The translations under genes were made by a program, and so were the position numbers. From Streptomyces sp. NBC_00433 (lineage in GTDB: Bacteria > Actinomycetota > Actinomycetes > Streptomycetales > Streptomycetaceae): a stretch of 64,000 nucleotides of DNA. The DNA lies in the NCBI GenBank assembly GCA_036015235.1, contig CP107926.1, forward strand, positions 1,488,001 through 1,552,000. The letters are read 5' to 3'. Shown here in pieces: positions 44,876-53,788 of the stretch (position 1 is the first letter of the stretch; each line of letters opens with the position of its first letter). The notes below the pieces were generated by a model that worked only from the letters and a program-made list of their open reading frames with translations, did no database searches and had not been told where the DNA came from.

Positions 44876-45385
44876 CTACAGCCCCCCGATGTCGTCGATG
44901 TCGCGAGGGGGCCACCGATCCGATGGATAAAAGGGCGGCTCCCTGTACAGGGAGTGGGTCCGTCTCCCGGTAGCCAGCCTGATGCCGTCTTCGGTCCACG
45001 CTCTGACGAACAGGAGCCCGGCACAGATCCCAGTGATGCCGATCGCCAAGAAGAGGGCAAGGGAACCGAGACTTTCCAGGAAAGAGGACTCCTCGCCGGG
45101 TTCGTCGTTGATGGTCAGCCGGTATAAGCCGACCACGGCGCCCCCGGTGCAGGCGAGGACGGCGATGGCGCACCCGCATAACCGGATACGCAGTCTGCGC
45201 GCCGCTCTGACGCTGTACACGGTGCAGTCGATCAGTTCTCTGCATCCGCGGCATTGGACTGACGTACTGGTGCGGCCTGCGACGGGACGTGGAGCGGTGA
45301 TGTCACTCTTCTCCCGACATTTCCGGCACTCCAGCTGTCGGCGCGGGTGGCGCAAGTCATACGGGCCGGTCTCCGCTGCGGACAT
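44876..45385 (-). CDS. Small membrane protein with zinc-ribbon-like N-terminus
   Basis: A 169-residue protein, ATG at 45385 directly after GGAGG. The N-terminal part has two Cys pairs (CRKC and CRGC) about 24 residues apart, a possible zinc ribbon. Two hydrophobic segments follow (about 68-88 and 104-128), so it is probably a bitopic or hairpin membrane protein. I do not recognise a family. Confidence 0.6.
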   Translation of the reverse strand: MSAAETGPYDLRHPRRQLECRKCREKSDITAPRPVAGRTSTSVQCRGCRELIDCTVYSVRAARRLRIRLCGCAIAVLACTGGAVVGLYRLTINDEPGEESSFLESLGSLALFLAIGITGICAGLLFVRAWTEDGIRLATGRRTHSLYREPPFYPSDRWPPRDIDDIGGL

Positions 45386-45948
45386 CGCATCGCCTCCACT
45401 GGGCGAAATCGGAAAAGCCACTAATGTCCTGTATGGTATCGCGTCCCCGTGCGGGCAAGTGCCGAGTGTCTGTGGCCACGTCACGTTTCGGCCAGCGCGC
45501 GGGACCCGTGACCGGCATGCGGCGATCATCGCGCGTGCAGTGCCGCTCCGTTGCCCGGGGGTGCTTCCGTCGTGGTTGCGAGGTTCCCGGCCGCCGGTGC
45601 GCCGTTGACAGACGTCACCTACGGACGACTCATGCCACTGTCCGGCGCTGGTGCTCCGGTGGCCGGTCCTGAGTGACGAGCCGGACTGCGGGTCGTCCGC
45701 GGAACCAGGCCGAATCGAGCGCGGGTGGAGTTCACTGGTCCTGTCGGCCCACGGAACAGCCAAGGTGACGGAGCTGATCCAGGGCACGTCGGCGCCCGAA
45801 GCCGAAGGCAACCAGAACCAGACCCACGCAGGCGGCGAATCGCTCTGCTCAGCCAGGCGAGCTGAACCCTGGCCGAGAGCAGTCTTACCCCGCGACTTCC
45901 CGCTGCCCAGACTCACATAAGGGGCATCTGGGATGCGTGGGGGAGCAT
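45386..45948. other. Gene-poor spacer
   Basis: I see no supported gene in these 560 bases. Short frames on both strands lack motifs and ribosome sites. Confidence 0.4.
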
Positions 45949-46287
45949 ATGGAGAAGCGGGGCGAGCGCCGTTCTGCGGCGCGGAGGCGATTCACTGCTC
46001 GCAGTGGCATCGCGGTGGGCAGCGTCGCGGCGCTTGTCCTGGTGACCGTGTTCCGGTCCCAGGTGTGGCCGTACGTTGTGGGGATTGCTGTGTTTTTCGC
46101 TGCCGGGGGTGAAGTCGTCGTCTACTGGATCTGGCTGTGGCACTCGGAGCGGCTGGAACGCCGCCGCGACCCCACGGGATCAGCACAGGACGCGATCGAG
46201 GTGGGCCTCCAATCGCAGACCCCAGTGGACCAGGCTGAACTAGCTGACGAGGATGCGGGCCCTGCCGCCCCCGGGCCGGGGGACTGA
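45949..46287 (+). CDS. Small membrane protein, function unknown
   Basis: A 112-residue protein, ATG at 45949 after GGGGGAG; GTG at 45937 in the same frame is possible. A basic N-terminus (EKRGERRSAARRRF) is followed by two hydrophobic segments (IAVGSVAALVLVTVF; VVGIAVFFAAGGEVVVYWIW) and an acidic tail. No family recognised. Confidence 0.55.
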   Translation: MEKRGERRSAARRRFTARSGIAVGSVAALVLVTVFRSQVWPYVVGIAVFFAAGGEVVVYWIWLWHSERLERRRDPTGSAQDAIEVGLQSQTPVDQAELADEDAGPAAPGPGD

Positions 46288-46339
46288 AGAAGTGCGGCAT
46301 CTCAGCCCCGCATGGTTAGTACGACAGCAGACAGAGCCA

Positions 46340-46619
46340 GCCGGTCGTGCCGCGGCGCACGTCGTCGCTGTCTCATCCTGAGCGCATCCTCCAGCTCGGC
46401 AACGGCATGTGGGTGCGGATGGACCGCGCCACCGACTCCGACCTGCTGCTGTGGAGCCGGCTGGCAACGAGGTCCAGGACTACATCGACCAGCGCATCGA
46501 CGCCTTCCGCAGCCACCCCGGACTCGAGTTCCTCGGCGACCTCGAACGGATCGTCTTCGGCTCCGTCAACGGACCCCGACCAGCCCGCCGTCGTCGAAGC
46601 CGAGGAGGAGTGACCCGCC
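46340..46619 (+). pseudogene. Broken hypothetical gene
   Basis: One frame gives RILQLGNGMWVRMDRATDSDLLLWSRL; after about 46470 a second frame continues DYIDQRIDAFRSHPGLEFLGDLERIVFG. Together they read as one protein with a single frameshift, truncated at both ends. I do not recognise the family. Confidence 0.5.
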
Positions 46620-47307
46620 CGGCGCCAAGCGGTGGTTCGCCGCCGCCATCGCCGTAACCAGCAAGGACCAGCTGCTGGTCGTCTTCGCCGAGCAGAGCGA
46701 CCACAGCTGGCAGACGGTTCTCGCCTCCGATCTCGGCGGGGCACCGCTTCCCTCCATTGCGCTGAACGCCGACGGGTACGCCACGGCCGTGGCAACCGAC
46801 GGCAGCCAGCCGGCGCTCGACGCCGGACGGCTTCGGGCCGCGGTCGTCGACAACTTCGCCACCGGAGGGGTGTACGACGGTACGAAGTACCTCACTCCCA
46901 CCGCGGCAAGCCAGCGGCAGATCAGCGTCCACACCAAGGACATCCACCGCCTCGGTACGAAGGGCACCACGGCATTCGCTGCCGCCGACAACCCGTGGAC
47001 CCAGGCCTACGCCCTGAAGACCGCCGGCGGCGGGCCACTGGTGCTGTTCGCCCACACCCAGACCGACACCGTCTACCAAGGCTGGCAGATCATCTCCGGT
47101 CCCAGCACGAGGGCCTGGCTGGGCACAACTCCCCGGCAGGCGATCACCGCCACCTTCACCTGCGCGGACGCCGCCCTGATTCCCGACGCGAACTCCAAGG
47201 CACAGCTCCTCGGCTACTCCTGTGAGATCACCGCCGCCGACGGCCCGCCCGAGGCCGGACGACCAGCGTCTAACCTCCACCTCCACAGATCGAGGAGCAC
47301 GCGCTGA
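46620..47307 (+). pseudogene. C-terminal part of a lipoprotein-like hypothetical protein
   Basis: About 228 residues (KRWFAAAIAVTSKDQLLVVF ... GYSCEITAADG) read well in one frame and resemble the C-terminal half of Streptomyces secreted lipoproteins of unknown function. The N-terminal half and any signal peptide are missing; the open frame upstream is low-complexity noise. The stop codon overlaps the next start (TGATG), so the original operon arrangement is preserved. Confidence 0.5.
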
Positions 47308-47816
47308 TGCCCAACCCCGACTTCGAGCTCTACGACAACACCGGCCGCACCACCGACCGGATCCACGCCCACAACGCCGGCAGCCCCACTCCGCACGACC
47401 TGTCCCGGTGGGGCGCCGCAGCGGCCAAACCACTGATCGACGCAGCCGAACTCCCGCCTTCCGGCCAGGGCATCATGGGCTGGACCGACCTGCTGCGCCG
47501 GGCAGGCACCGAGAGTGAGTTCCACGGCATCGCCACCGCGGTCCTGGAGAACGACGACGGTGCGGTCGCCCGCCTCCACCAGTTCCTGGAGTCACTCGCC
47601 AACTGGTACGACGACCGCGGCGACCGGACAAGCCGTCGCCACTACCAGGGCCTGGCCGACCAATTCGACGCGCTGGCAGACGACCTCGTCCAGCTCACCG
47701 CGGACCTCGCCCGCACCGCATACCACCACACCACAACGGCTGCTCCGGCAACCCGGCTGGCGCCATCGCCAGTCCACCCGCCCGCACCGATGGCCGGCAA
47801 GCCGCCCCGGCGTTGA
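47307..47816 (+). CDS. Hypothetical protein, translationally coupled
   Basis: A 169-residue protein whose ATG overlaps the stop of the preceding frame. It is largely helical (HGIATAVLENDDGAVARLHQFLESLANWYDD ... QFDALADDLVQLTADLART) with a Pro-rich tail. It has no signal or membrane segment. Such proteins are frequent next to plasmid-like genes in Streptomyces; function unknown. Confidence 0.55.
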   Translation: MPNPDFELYDNTGRTTDRIHAHNAGSPTPHDLSRWGAAAAKPLIDAAELPPSGQGIMGWTDLLRRAGTESEFHGIATAVLENDDGAVARLHQFLESLANWYDDRGDRTSRRHYQGLADQFDALADDLVQLTADLARTAYHHTTTAAPATRLAPSPVHPPAPMAGKPPRR

Positions 47817-48250
47817 CGACCGCCGGCCTCAACACGAAGGGGTTCCCGCACAACGGCGCGCTCCGCCTTCGGAAGTGCCCGACGCCATCGGGTCGGCACG
47901 AGCCGGGCGCGGCGGGGACGTACTGGCCGACCCCCCACCACACGATCCCGATCGGACCGACGACCGTCATGGCCCGCACCAGCTTGTGGTCCGCGGCCGG
48001 CGGCAGGAGCTGCCTCGTCCAGGGCGAGGAGCACCTCGCGCTGTGAGTGACCTTTATGACGGCCGGGGAACTGCTGCCGCTACCATTACCGCAAACACGC
48101 CCACCCGCTCACTGGCTTTGAACGAGACTTTTGGCCCCACATCGTGGCGGTTCAGGTCGCCTCGTCTCGCACGACGATGGCAGAGATGGCCTCCCGGGCA
48201 TGGAGGTACGAGTCGGCAGGCCGGGGAGCACATGGTGCAAGCTGGGTGCC
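47817..48250. other. Gene-poor spacer
   Basis: I see no supported gene. The frame immediately after the previous stop (from 47813) has no recognisable motif. Confidence 0.35.
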
Positions 48251-48703
48251 GTGAAGTCCTCGCGTGACGATGTCCTCGACCTGTTCGACCATGTCTGGCA
48301 GCGGTTCCGGAGGCGTATGGAAGGGCTCGCCGACGAGGAATGGCGTTGGCAGCCAGGACCGGACGAGCGCCTCACGCTGCGGTGGCGGTTGCAGCACATC
48401 ACAGAGTTCCTGCGAGAGGAACGAAATGGGCCTTGGCTCGGGCTGGCGGCCGAGTCAGGGGAGCGCCAGGCCGAGGCCGCTGACGCTGCGACCGCGCTCA
48501 GCCACGCTGATGAGGCGTTTACTCGGTGGCGCGGTCAGCTTGCCGAGGTTCCCGAGGAAGCGTTCGCTGAACCCATCGGTCCGGCCGCTGGTCACTTTGG
48601 CGATGCGACCCGATGCTCTTTCGCTCTGCATGTTGCAGATGAGTTGATTCATCACAGCGCGGAGGCGTCGGTTCTGCGAGACCTGTATGCGGTGCGCGCC
48701 TGA
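48251..48703 (+). CDS. DinB-like four-helix protein
   Basis: A 150-residue protein; GTG at 48251 (VKSSRDDVLDLFDHVWQRF) fits the family start better than upstream codons. It shows the four-helix DinB/YfiT-type pattern with possible metal-site His residues (LQHITEFLREE; FALHVADELIHHSAE). The family includes thiol-dependent enzymes, but the specific role is unknown. The ribosome site is weak. Confidence 0.7.
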   Translation: MKSSRDDVLDLFDHVWQRFRRRMEGLADEEWRWQPGPDERLTLRWRLQHITEFLREERNGPWLGLAAESGERQAEAADAATALSHADEAFTRWRGQLAEVPEEAFAEPIGPAAGHFGDATRCSFALHVADELIHHSAEASVLRDLYAVRA

Positions 48704-48730
48704 CGCAGTCGGCTCTCTTTGCCGGGCGCC

Positions 48731-48950
48731 TCAGGCCGAGTTGTGCTGTCGGGCTGCCTTGGTGTGGGCGAGGCGGTAGGGGGCGCTGCCGGTTCCGATG
48801 ATGTTGCCGCCGAAGGTGAGGCGGTCCACGATGGCCGCGCAGAGCAGGTGCGACTTGCCGGTGCCGCTATCGCCGATCAGACACAGCGGCAGTCCTTTGC
48901 GGACCCACTCGCAGGACGCCAGGGTGCGGACGCCGCCCGGGTCTTCCCGT
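48731..48950 (-). pseudogene. IstB-like transposition helper, internal deletion
   Basis: The minus strand reads LPLCLIGDSGTGKSHLL, the Walker A of an IS21-type helper ATPase, and then jumps directly to VDRLTFGGNIIGTGSAPYRL and AHTKAARQ, the last strand and tail of the same family. The Walker B and sensor regions between are missing, so about 100 residues were deleted. No IstA partner is nearby. Confidence 0.75.
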
Positions 48951-49017
48951 GGAGATCAGGAAACGACCTCGCCTCCGTCCTCGGCCACCGGCCGCTTATC
49001 AGCCCGCGGCCCGCGTG

Positions 49018-49146
49018 ATGGGCAATACCGTCGAGCCGCGCACGCTTGGCTACCTCGCCCGGCGGCTGGGCGACCTGATCGACGCACTCCCTACCGACCG
49101 TGCGGCGATCAAGCCGGCTGAGCCTCCGAACCTGTGGCGTGGATGA
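49018..49146 (+). CDS. Small hypothetical protein, first of a coupled set
   Basis: A 42-residue frame (MGNTVEPRTLGYLARRLGDLIDALPTDRAAIK...). It overlaps the next gene by four bases (ATGA), which supports translation of both. Function unknown; it may be a truncated gene. Confidence 0.4.
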   Translation: MGNTVEPRTLGYLARRLGDLIDALPTDRAAIKPAEPPNLWRG

Positions 49147-49841
49147 GCCACTACACCGAGCGCGCGACGGCCTGGATCACCACCACCCTCACCAGCGAAG
49201 AGCCGGTCCCGCTGCGGCAGCGGGAGGCCATCGAGCAGCTCACCGACGCGATGATCCCGATGGCCGACGCCCAGCAGGCCCTGACCCAGGCCCTGACGCA
49301 CGTGGCACGGCTACCGCACGGCGGCGGTCCCCGGCGTCGAGCGCAGCCGCCTGCGCGCCGACGAGACCACGTCCCGGATCACGTGATCTACAACCTGCCC
49401 TCCGACGGCCGCCTGGTCACCCTGCCGGGACCCGGAATCGCCGACTGGGATTGTCACGCCGACCCCAACCTGGTCGAGTGGCAGACCCGCCACCGCGGTA
49501 CCCGAGCCATGGCACTCCTGCGCGACCGGGACTCCAGCGCCCCGCCTTTGGCCGGCGGCGAGGACACCCTGATGATGGCAGCCGCCACGCTCGCCACCCC
49601 CGGTGGCACGGAGGTGATCTGGTGGGCCGGGTTCTCCCACGACATCCCGGCGCCGGTCACCGGCGCCTTCCTCACCACCCTGCTGACCCCGGAACCGGTC
49701 ACCCGGCCCGCCAACAGCTTTCTCCGACCCGACCTGGCGCCCCTGCTCACCACGCACCGCACCGTCACCAGGCCGGACAGCCCGATTCCACGTGGCCCTG
49801 CTGACGGGTGGGGACGGAACCGTGGGCCGGGGGGCCGGTGA
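49143..49841 (+). CDS. Hypothetical protein, possibly DUF317-related
   Basis: A 232-residue frame starting at ATG 49143, inside the stop of the previous frame. The central part (IADWDCHADPNLVEWQTRHRG; MMAAATLATPGGTEVIWWAG; FSHDIPAPVTGAFLTTLLTP) resembles the DUF317 style of Streptomyces plasmid and integrative-element proteins. The segment around PRRRAQPPARRRDH looks frameshifted, so the gene may be damaged. The next frame overlaps its stop by four bases (GTGA). Confidence 0.45.
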   Translation: MSHYTERATAWITTTLTSEEPVPLRQREAIEQLTDAMIPMADAQQALTQALTHVARLPHGGGPRRRAQPPARRRDHVPDHVIYNLPSDGRLVTLPGPGIADWDCHADPNLVEWQTRHRGTRAMALLRDRDSSAPPLAGGEDTLMMAAATLATPGGTEVIWWAGFSHDIPAPVTGAFLTTLLTPEPVTRPANSFLRPDLAPLLTTHRTVTRPDSPIPRGPADGWGRNRGPGGR

Positions 49842-51082
49842 GCGGCAATACGCTGCCGGCCGGGACCCAGATCACCCTCGCGTTCAGCGCCCGTACAGGG
49901 ATCGTCGCCGTCACCGGCGGCACCCGCTACGGGCAAGCAGACACGCTCCTGGCCACCGCCGGATTCAGCCGGCGCGAGGACGGCACCAGCACCCTGGCCA
50001 TCGCGGATGCAGACGCGGCCCGGCGGGCACTGACCGCCCTGACCCGGCTGGCCGCCGACCAGGACATGACGCTGACCGCCGGCAGCCGAATCTGGCTGGG
50101 CGACACCGCCGACCGGATCGCCGCGCTTCTGCCGGGGGCCTGGCGGTCCCGGATCGAGGTCTACGCCATGCCCGTCTGGCAGCAGGATCTCGCCGAGTGC
50201 CTGTGGGACGCCGGCGACCTCATCGGCGCGGTGCGGGAACGAACGCATCCCCTTCGGATCGGTGGTCACCGACCGCCAGGGCACGGAGCTTTCCGTGGTG
50301 GACAAGCCGGGCGCCGCCGGGAAGCTACTGGTCAGAGTGCTCGCCCCCACCGGTCTGATCGGCCCGTTCGCCGACGCCCCGGCCGCCCCGCCCTCCCTGA
50401 CCGTGCCCGGCGATCCCGCCCTGGCGGCGCAGGCGATCACCGCAGCCCTGCTGCCGCCTGCCGGCAGGCCGTGCACCACCTCCGGGTACAGGAAGTCGGG
50501 GACCGGCTGGCGCATGCGCTGTCCGCCGAGATCGCCCGCGTCCTGGTCCGCGGATCATGGCCCGCCGACGAGGGGACCGGGATCGGCGCGGCCATCCTCG
50601 GCCAGCTCGACCACGCCCGCCCCGAGGCGCTGTGGGAGGACTTCCGGTCCTTCCCCCAGCACGGACCCGAATTGCTGGACCACCTGGAGAGGACCGCCAA
50701 GCCTCTCGCACTGGCCCAGCGGGCCGTGCTGCCGGCTCTGCGGGAAGCACTGCGGCACGGCCGCCGCGTCCACGGCCAGTGGCTGGACACCGTGCGGCGT
50801 ATGCGCGAAGGCGACAGCGCCCTGGCCTGGACGACCTATGACCAGGCCGCCGCGCAGCGCACCGCTGATGCCGGTCCGATGCTGGCCGCCCGGCTCGGAC
50901 ACGGCCCGGCCCTGGTCGACCTCGCCCACCGGCACCCGCCCGCCGACAGCCGACCGTTCACACCGCACACGCTGCCGTTCAGTGATCAAACTCGCCATGC
51001 TGTGCGTGCCGCAGGCTTCCCCAACGCCCCACGGGCCGCGGACCGTCGGCCCGCTACAACATCACGAGTTCAACCTCGATAA
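49838..51082 (+). pseudogene. Large hypothetical gene with two compensating frameshifts
   Basis: The GTG at 49838 overlaps the previous stop. Coding sense (LPAGTQITLAFSARTGIVAV ...) runs to about 50240, then moves to another frame (RIPFGSVVTDRQGTELSVVD ...) until about 50455, then returns to the first frame (RQAVHHLRVQEVGDRLAHAL ... to 51082). The two shifts cancel. Read through, the product would be about 410 residues. No family recognised; the context is plasmid-like. Confidence 0.5.
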
Positions 51083-51213
51083 CTCACACCGCCCGAGTTA
51101 TACCGATAGCTGGACACACCCGGCTGTGGTGCTAGAAAAACGTGGGACCGTGATTATGATCGCATCGTAGAGATGGTGCCGCGCCCCCTCTGCGCAAAGG
51201 AAGGACGTTTGTC

Positions 51214-51630
51214 ATGCCACTCGCACGGATCGACCTCGTGGAGGGGAAGTCGGTAGAATACCGCCAGACCATTGCGAACGCCGTGTACGACAAGATGATC
51301 GAACATCTGGGTGTGCCCGAAGATCGCTTCCAGGTCATCACCGAACACAAAATCGAGAACTTCCTCTACGACCCCGACTACCTCGGCATCTACCGGTCAG
51401 AGAACTGTGTTTTTATCCAGCTTGATTTCCTTGACGTCGCAAGCCCTGAGCAAAAGGCCGAGTTCTACAAGGCTGTCGTAGACGAACTGCACGATAAGCT
51501 GCACCTACGGCGGGAGGACGTCTTCTTCAACCTGTTCACAGTCGCCCAAGCGGACTGGTCGATGGGTAACGGTGTAGCTACTTATAACAACGGGGTGCCG
51601 ACTAATCGTCTCGACCCCAACTCGGTCTAG
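51214..51630 (+). CDS. Tautomerase-superfamily protein
   Basis: A 138-residue protein, ATG at 51214 after AAGGAAGGA. After the initiator Met the chain begins with Pro (MPLARIDLVEGKS), the catalytic base of 4-oxalocrotonate-tautomerase-like enzymes, and it continues with the expected pattern (YDKMIEHLGVPEDRFQVITEH; REDVFFNLFTVAQADWSMGNG). Its codon use is less GC-biased than its neighbours, suggesting transfer. It is intact, while genes on both sides are decayed. Substrate unknown. Confidence 0.85.
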   Translation: MPLARIDLVEGKSVEYRQTIANAVYDKMIEHLGVPEDRFQVITEHKIENFLYDPDYLGIYRSENCVFIQLDFLDVASPEQKAEFYKAVVDELHDKLHLRREDVFFNLFTVAQADWSMGNGVATYNNGVPTNRLDPNSV

Positions 51631-51709
51631 CAGCGCCCGGCGAGACAACTACTGAGGTCGAACTTGCGGCTTCGTTTGGTGGCTCAGATGGGGCCAACGG
51701 CTCGGCCAA

Positions 51710-52372
51710 CTGCGGATTGCTGCTCGGCGCGGGGAGCTGGAGCCGTTCGAGTCCTGGTACGACGCGGCCCAGCCGCCGGATCACCCTGGCCTACTGGACC
51801 GAGCACGACGACTCGACCGTCCTGGCGCTGGCGGAAGCCCCGGCGGCGACATCACCGGCCAGGGCCGGTACGACACCGAGTACGAAGCGGGCCGGGCCAG
51901 CCCGCCCCCGGTTCCTGCCGGAGTGCTGCGGCCCGACGCTCCCTGGCGCAATGAGCAGCCTCAGCCCGAGGGCGAACTCGGCACCCTCATCCAGGACGTC
52001 ATCACCTCCGCGCACACCGGGGACGTCTCCCGCTCCATCGCCTCAGCCGTGGACGCCGGCGACCACCAGCGCGGAGCGCTCCCGCAACTCGGCGACTTCC
52101 TCCGCGTGTGCGCGGAGTTCGCCGACGCCCTCGACACGGCTCAGGGCCACAAGATCGCCGCCCGCCTGTCCTTGCTGGCCGCGCAGGCCGACGCCCTCAC
52201 CAGGGAACTGGCCGCGGCCGGAGAGGGATTCGGCGCGCAGGTCGCGGTCCTGCTGCCGTACCGGGTGCCGCACCCGCGGCACGTCGCCACGCCGCCCGGT
52301 CCGGCGCTGCAGACCACCTCGCCGCCCCGGGCCGCCGGCAACATGCCCGTGGCCGGCGCACGCAGGAAATGA
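51710..52372 (+). pseudogene. Hypothetical protein missing its N-terminus
   Basis: The frame reads GELEPFESWYDAAQPPDHPG, then GQGRYDTEYEAGRASPPPVP, LGTLIQDVITSAHTGDVSRS and a helical ARLSLLAAQADALTRELAAA. It is open from about 51710, but no start codon with a ribosome site precedes it; GTG 51923 is internal. It looks like the end of a larger plasmid-type protein of unknown function. Confidence 0.45.
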
Positions 52373-52421
52373 TCATCCCGCCCAGCCCGTTCCCACCAGG
52401 CGCTCCTCCCAGAAAGGCGGC

Positions 52422-52866
52422 ATGCCACCGGATGCCGGCCAGATAGCGGTGGCCATCGCACGACACGGTGGCAGGGTCACTGCCCGCACCCATGGCCCCC
52501 TCGACCTGGACGAAAGCCCCTCGGCCTCCGATCAGGCGCACGGATATGCGCACCTCACCACCCCGCTGCGCCGGCGTGGCCTGGATGCACGGTCGAATAC
52601 GGCCTCAGCGACTACATCGTGTGCGCGGAACTCCCCGACCACAGCAGGCTGTTCATCTCGCCGCCGCAGGAGCCGCCGACCGATCACCCGCCCGGCCACC
52701 CGGACAGCTGGCTGGTCACCCGAAGCCACCCCTTTGACGCGGCTGTTCACAGCGTCGTGTACAACTCCAACCCCGGTGGACCGCACGCCCAGCACAAGGG
52801 AGACGTCCCGCCGCTTCTCGCCGCCATCGACACCTTCCTGGACCAGCTCGGGATAGAGCCTCGGGC
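52422..52866 (+). pseudogene. Hypothetical gene with one frameshift
   Basis: ATG at 52422 (MPPDAGQIAVAIARHGGRVT) follows AGAAAGG. After about 52590 the coding sense continues in another frame (EYGLSDYIVCAELPDHSRLF; HPDSWLVTRSHPFDAAVHSV; LLAAIDTFLDQLG). It runs directly into the ISL3 fragment. No family recognised. Confidence 0.5.
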
Positions 52867-53206
52867 AGGCCGGACAACCTCAAGGCCGAGCAACACGAAC
52901 TCCTGGCCAAGCTCACCGCGGCCTGCCCCGAGATGACCCAACTGGCAGAGGCGATCGCAGACTTCGCCCCGCTCTTGGCGCCGCATGCCGACAATGCCGA
53001 CGCGCTCACCTCCTGGATCGCCCACATCCGAGCGGCCGACCTGCCTCACGCGCACGCCTTCGCCCAAGGCCTGGACCGCGACCTCGACGCCGTGATCGCC
53101 GGGCTCACACTTGCGTACAGCGACGGCCCCACCGAGGGCGTCAACACCAAGACCAAACGGATCGCGCACCAGATGCACGGGCGAGCAGGATTCACCCTGC
53201 TTCCCG
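52867..53206 (+). pseudogene. ISL3-family transposase C-terminal fragment
   Basis: The frame reads LLAKLTAACPEMTQLAEAIA, WIAHIRAADLPHAHAFAQGL, VIAGLTLAYSDGPTEGVNTK, KRIAHQMHGRAGFTLL, the end of an ISL3 transposase. The N-terminal catalytic part is missing and the last residues are replaced. It preserves TEGVNTK, unlike the fragment at 22261-22722, so the two are independent relics. Confidence 0.8.
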
Positions 53207-53239
53207 GTTGCGGTGCCATGCCAGCCGCGCGCCGGGCAT

Positions 53240-53470
53240 GGGAAGACAGCCTGCCGGCGGTGACGGGGTATCAGGGCCGGAGAGCGCAGCAGCCACAGCC
53301 GGTCCGCGGGCTCGTAGCGGACCGGGCCGGCGATCTGACGACGCAGGACCGCGTTCTCATGCCGGAGCACGAGCACCTCGGCGGCCTTCTCGGTGTCGCT
53401 GCGCAGCAAGCACTCCAGGGACGGACGGCAGCTTGCGGGCCACCTTGTACAGCAACGAAACGATCACGCG
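53240..53470 (-). pseudogene. Integrase-type transposase N-terminal fragment
   Basis: On the minus strand LLYKVARKLPSVPGVL is followed, after a frame change, by LLRSDTEKAAEVLVLRHENA, VLRRQIAGPVRYEPADRLWL, the N-terminal region of integrase-core (rve) transposases. The rest of the gene is absent. The 220 bases to the promoter at 53690 hold nothing else recognisable. Confidence 0.65.
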
Positions 53471-53689
53471 GACATGGTGTCAGCCGAGCCTGCCCCACCG
53501 CTGCTACCTGCAGCGATGACTTTCCGAGCCCGACAGGTGTTCCAGGCGGCCCGTGGGCTGCGCCCGTCGACCGTGTCGGGTCATCCGATTCCGAACAGCC
53601 CCCTGAGCTTTGCCTGTTGGGGCAAGTGCGAATGTCGTGCTTGTTCTCGGTATGGGCTGATGCGCAATGTGCCTGCAACGCGCGATCCG

Positions 53690-53718
53690 TTGACATGTAA
53701 CCCACCAGTCACCGTAAT
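53690..53718 (+). promoter_or_regulatory. Promoter of the second S53 protease gene
   Basis: TTGACA at 53690-53695, a 17-base spacer and CGTAAT at 53713-53718 form a good major-sigma promoter. The expected start of transcription is near 53725, about 65 bases before the ATG at 53789. Confidence 0.65.
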
Positions 53719-53788
53719 TGATCTTCGGCAGATTCTTGGATCCGCCAACGAACGGGCCCGTGAGAGGTCCTCTACCGATTGGTGAACG

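Noticed and set aside
48704..53500. Possible intact prophage or conjugative element
   Set aside because: No integrase, replication, transfer or attachment-site sequence could be identified; only plasmid-style hypothetical genes, mostly broken.
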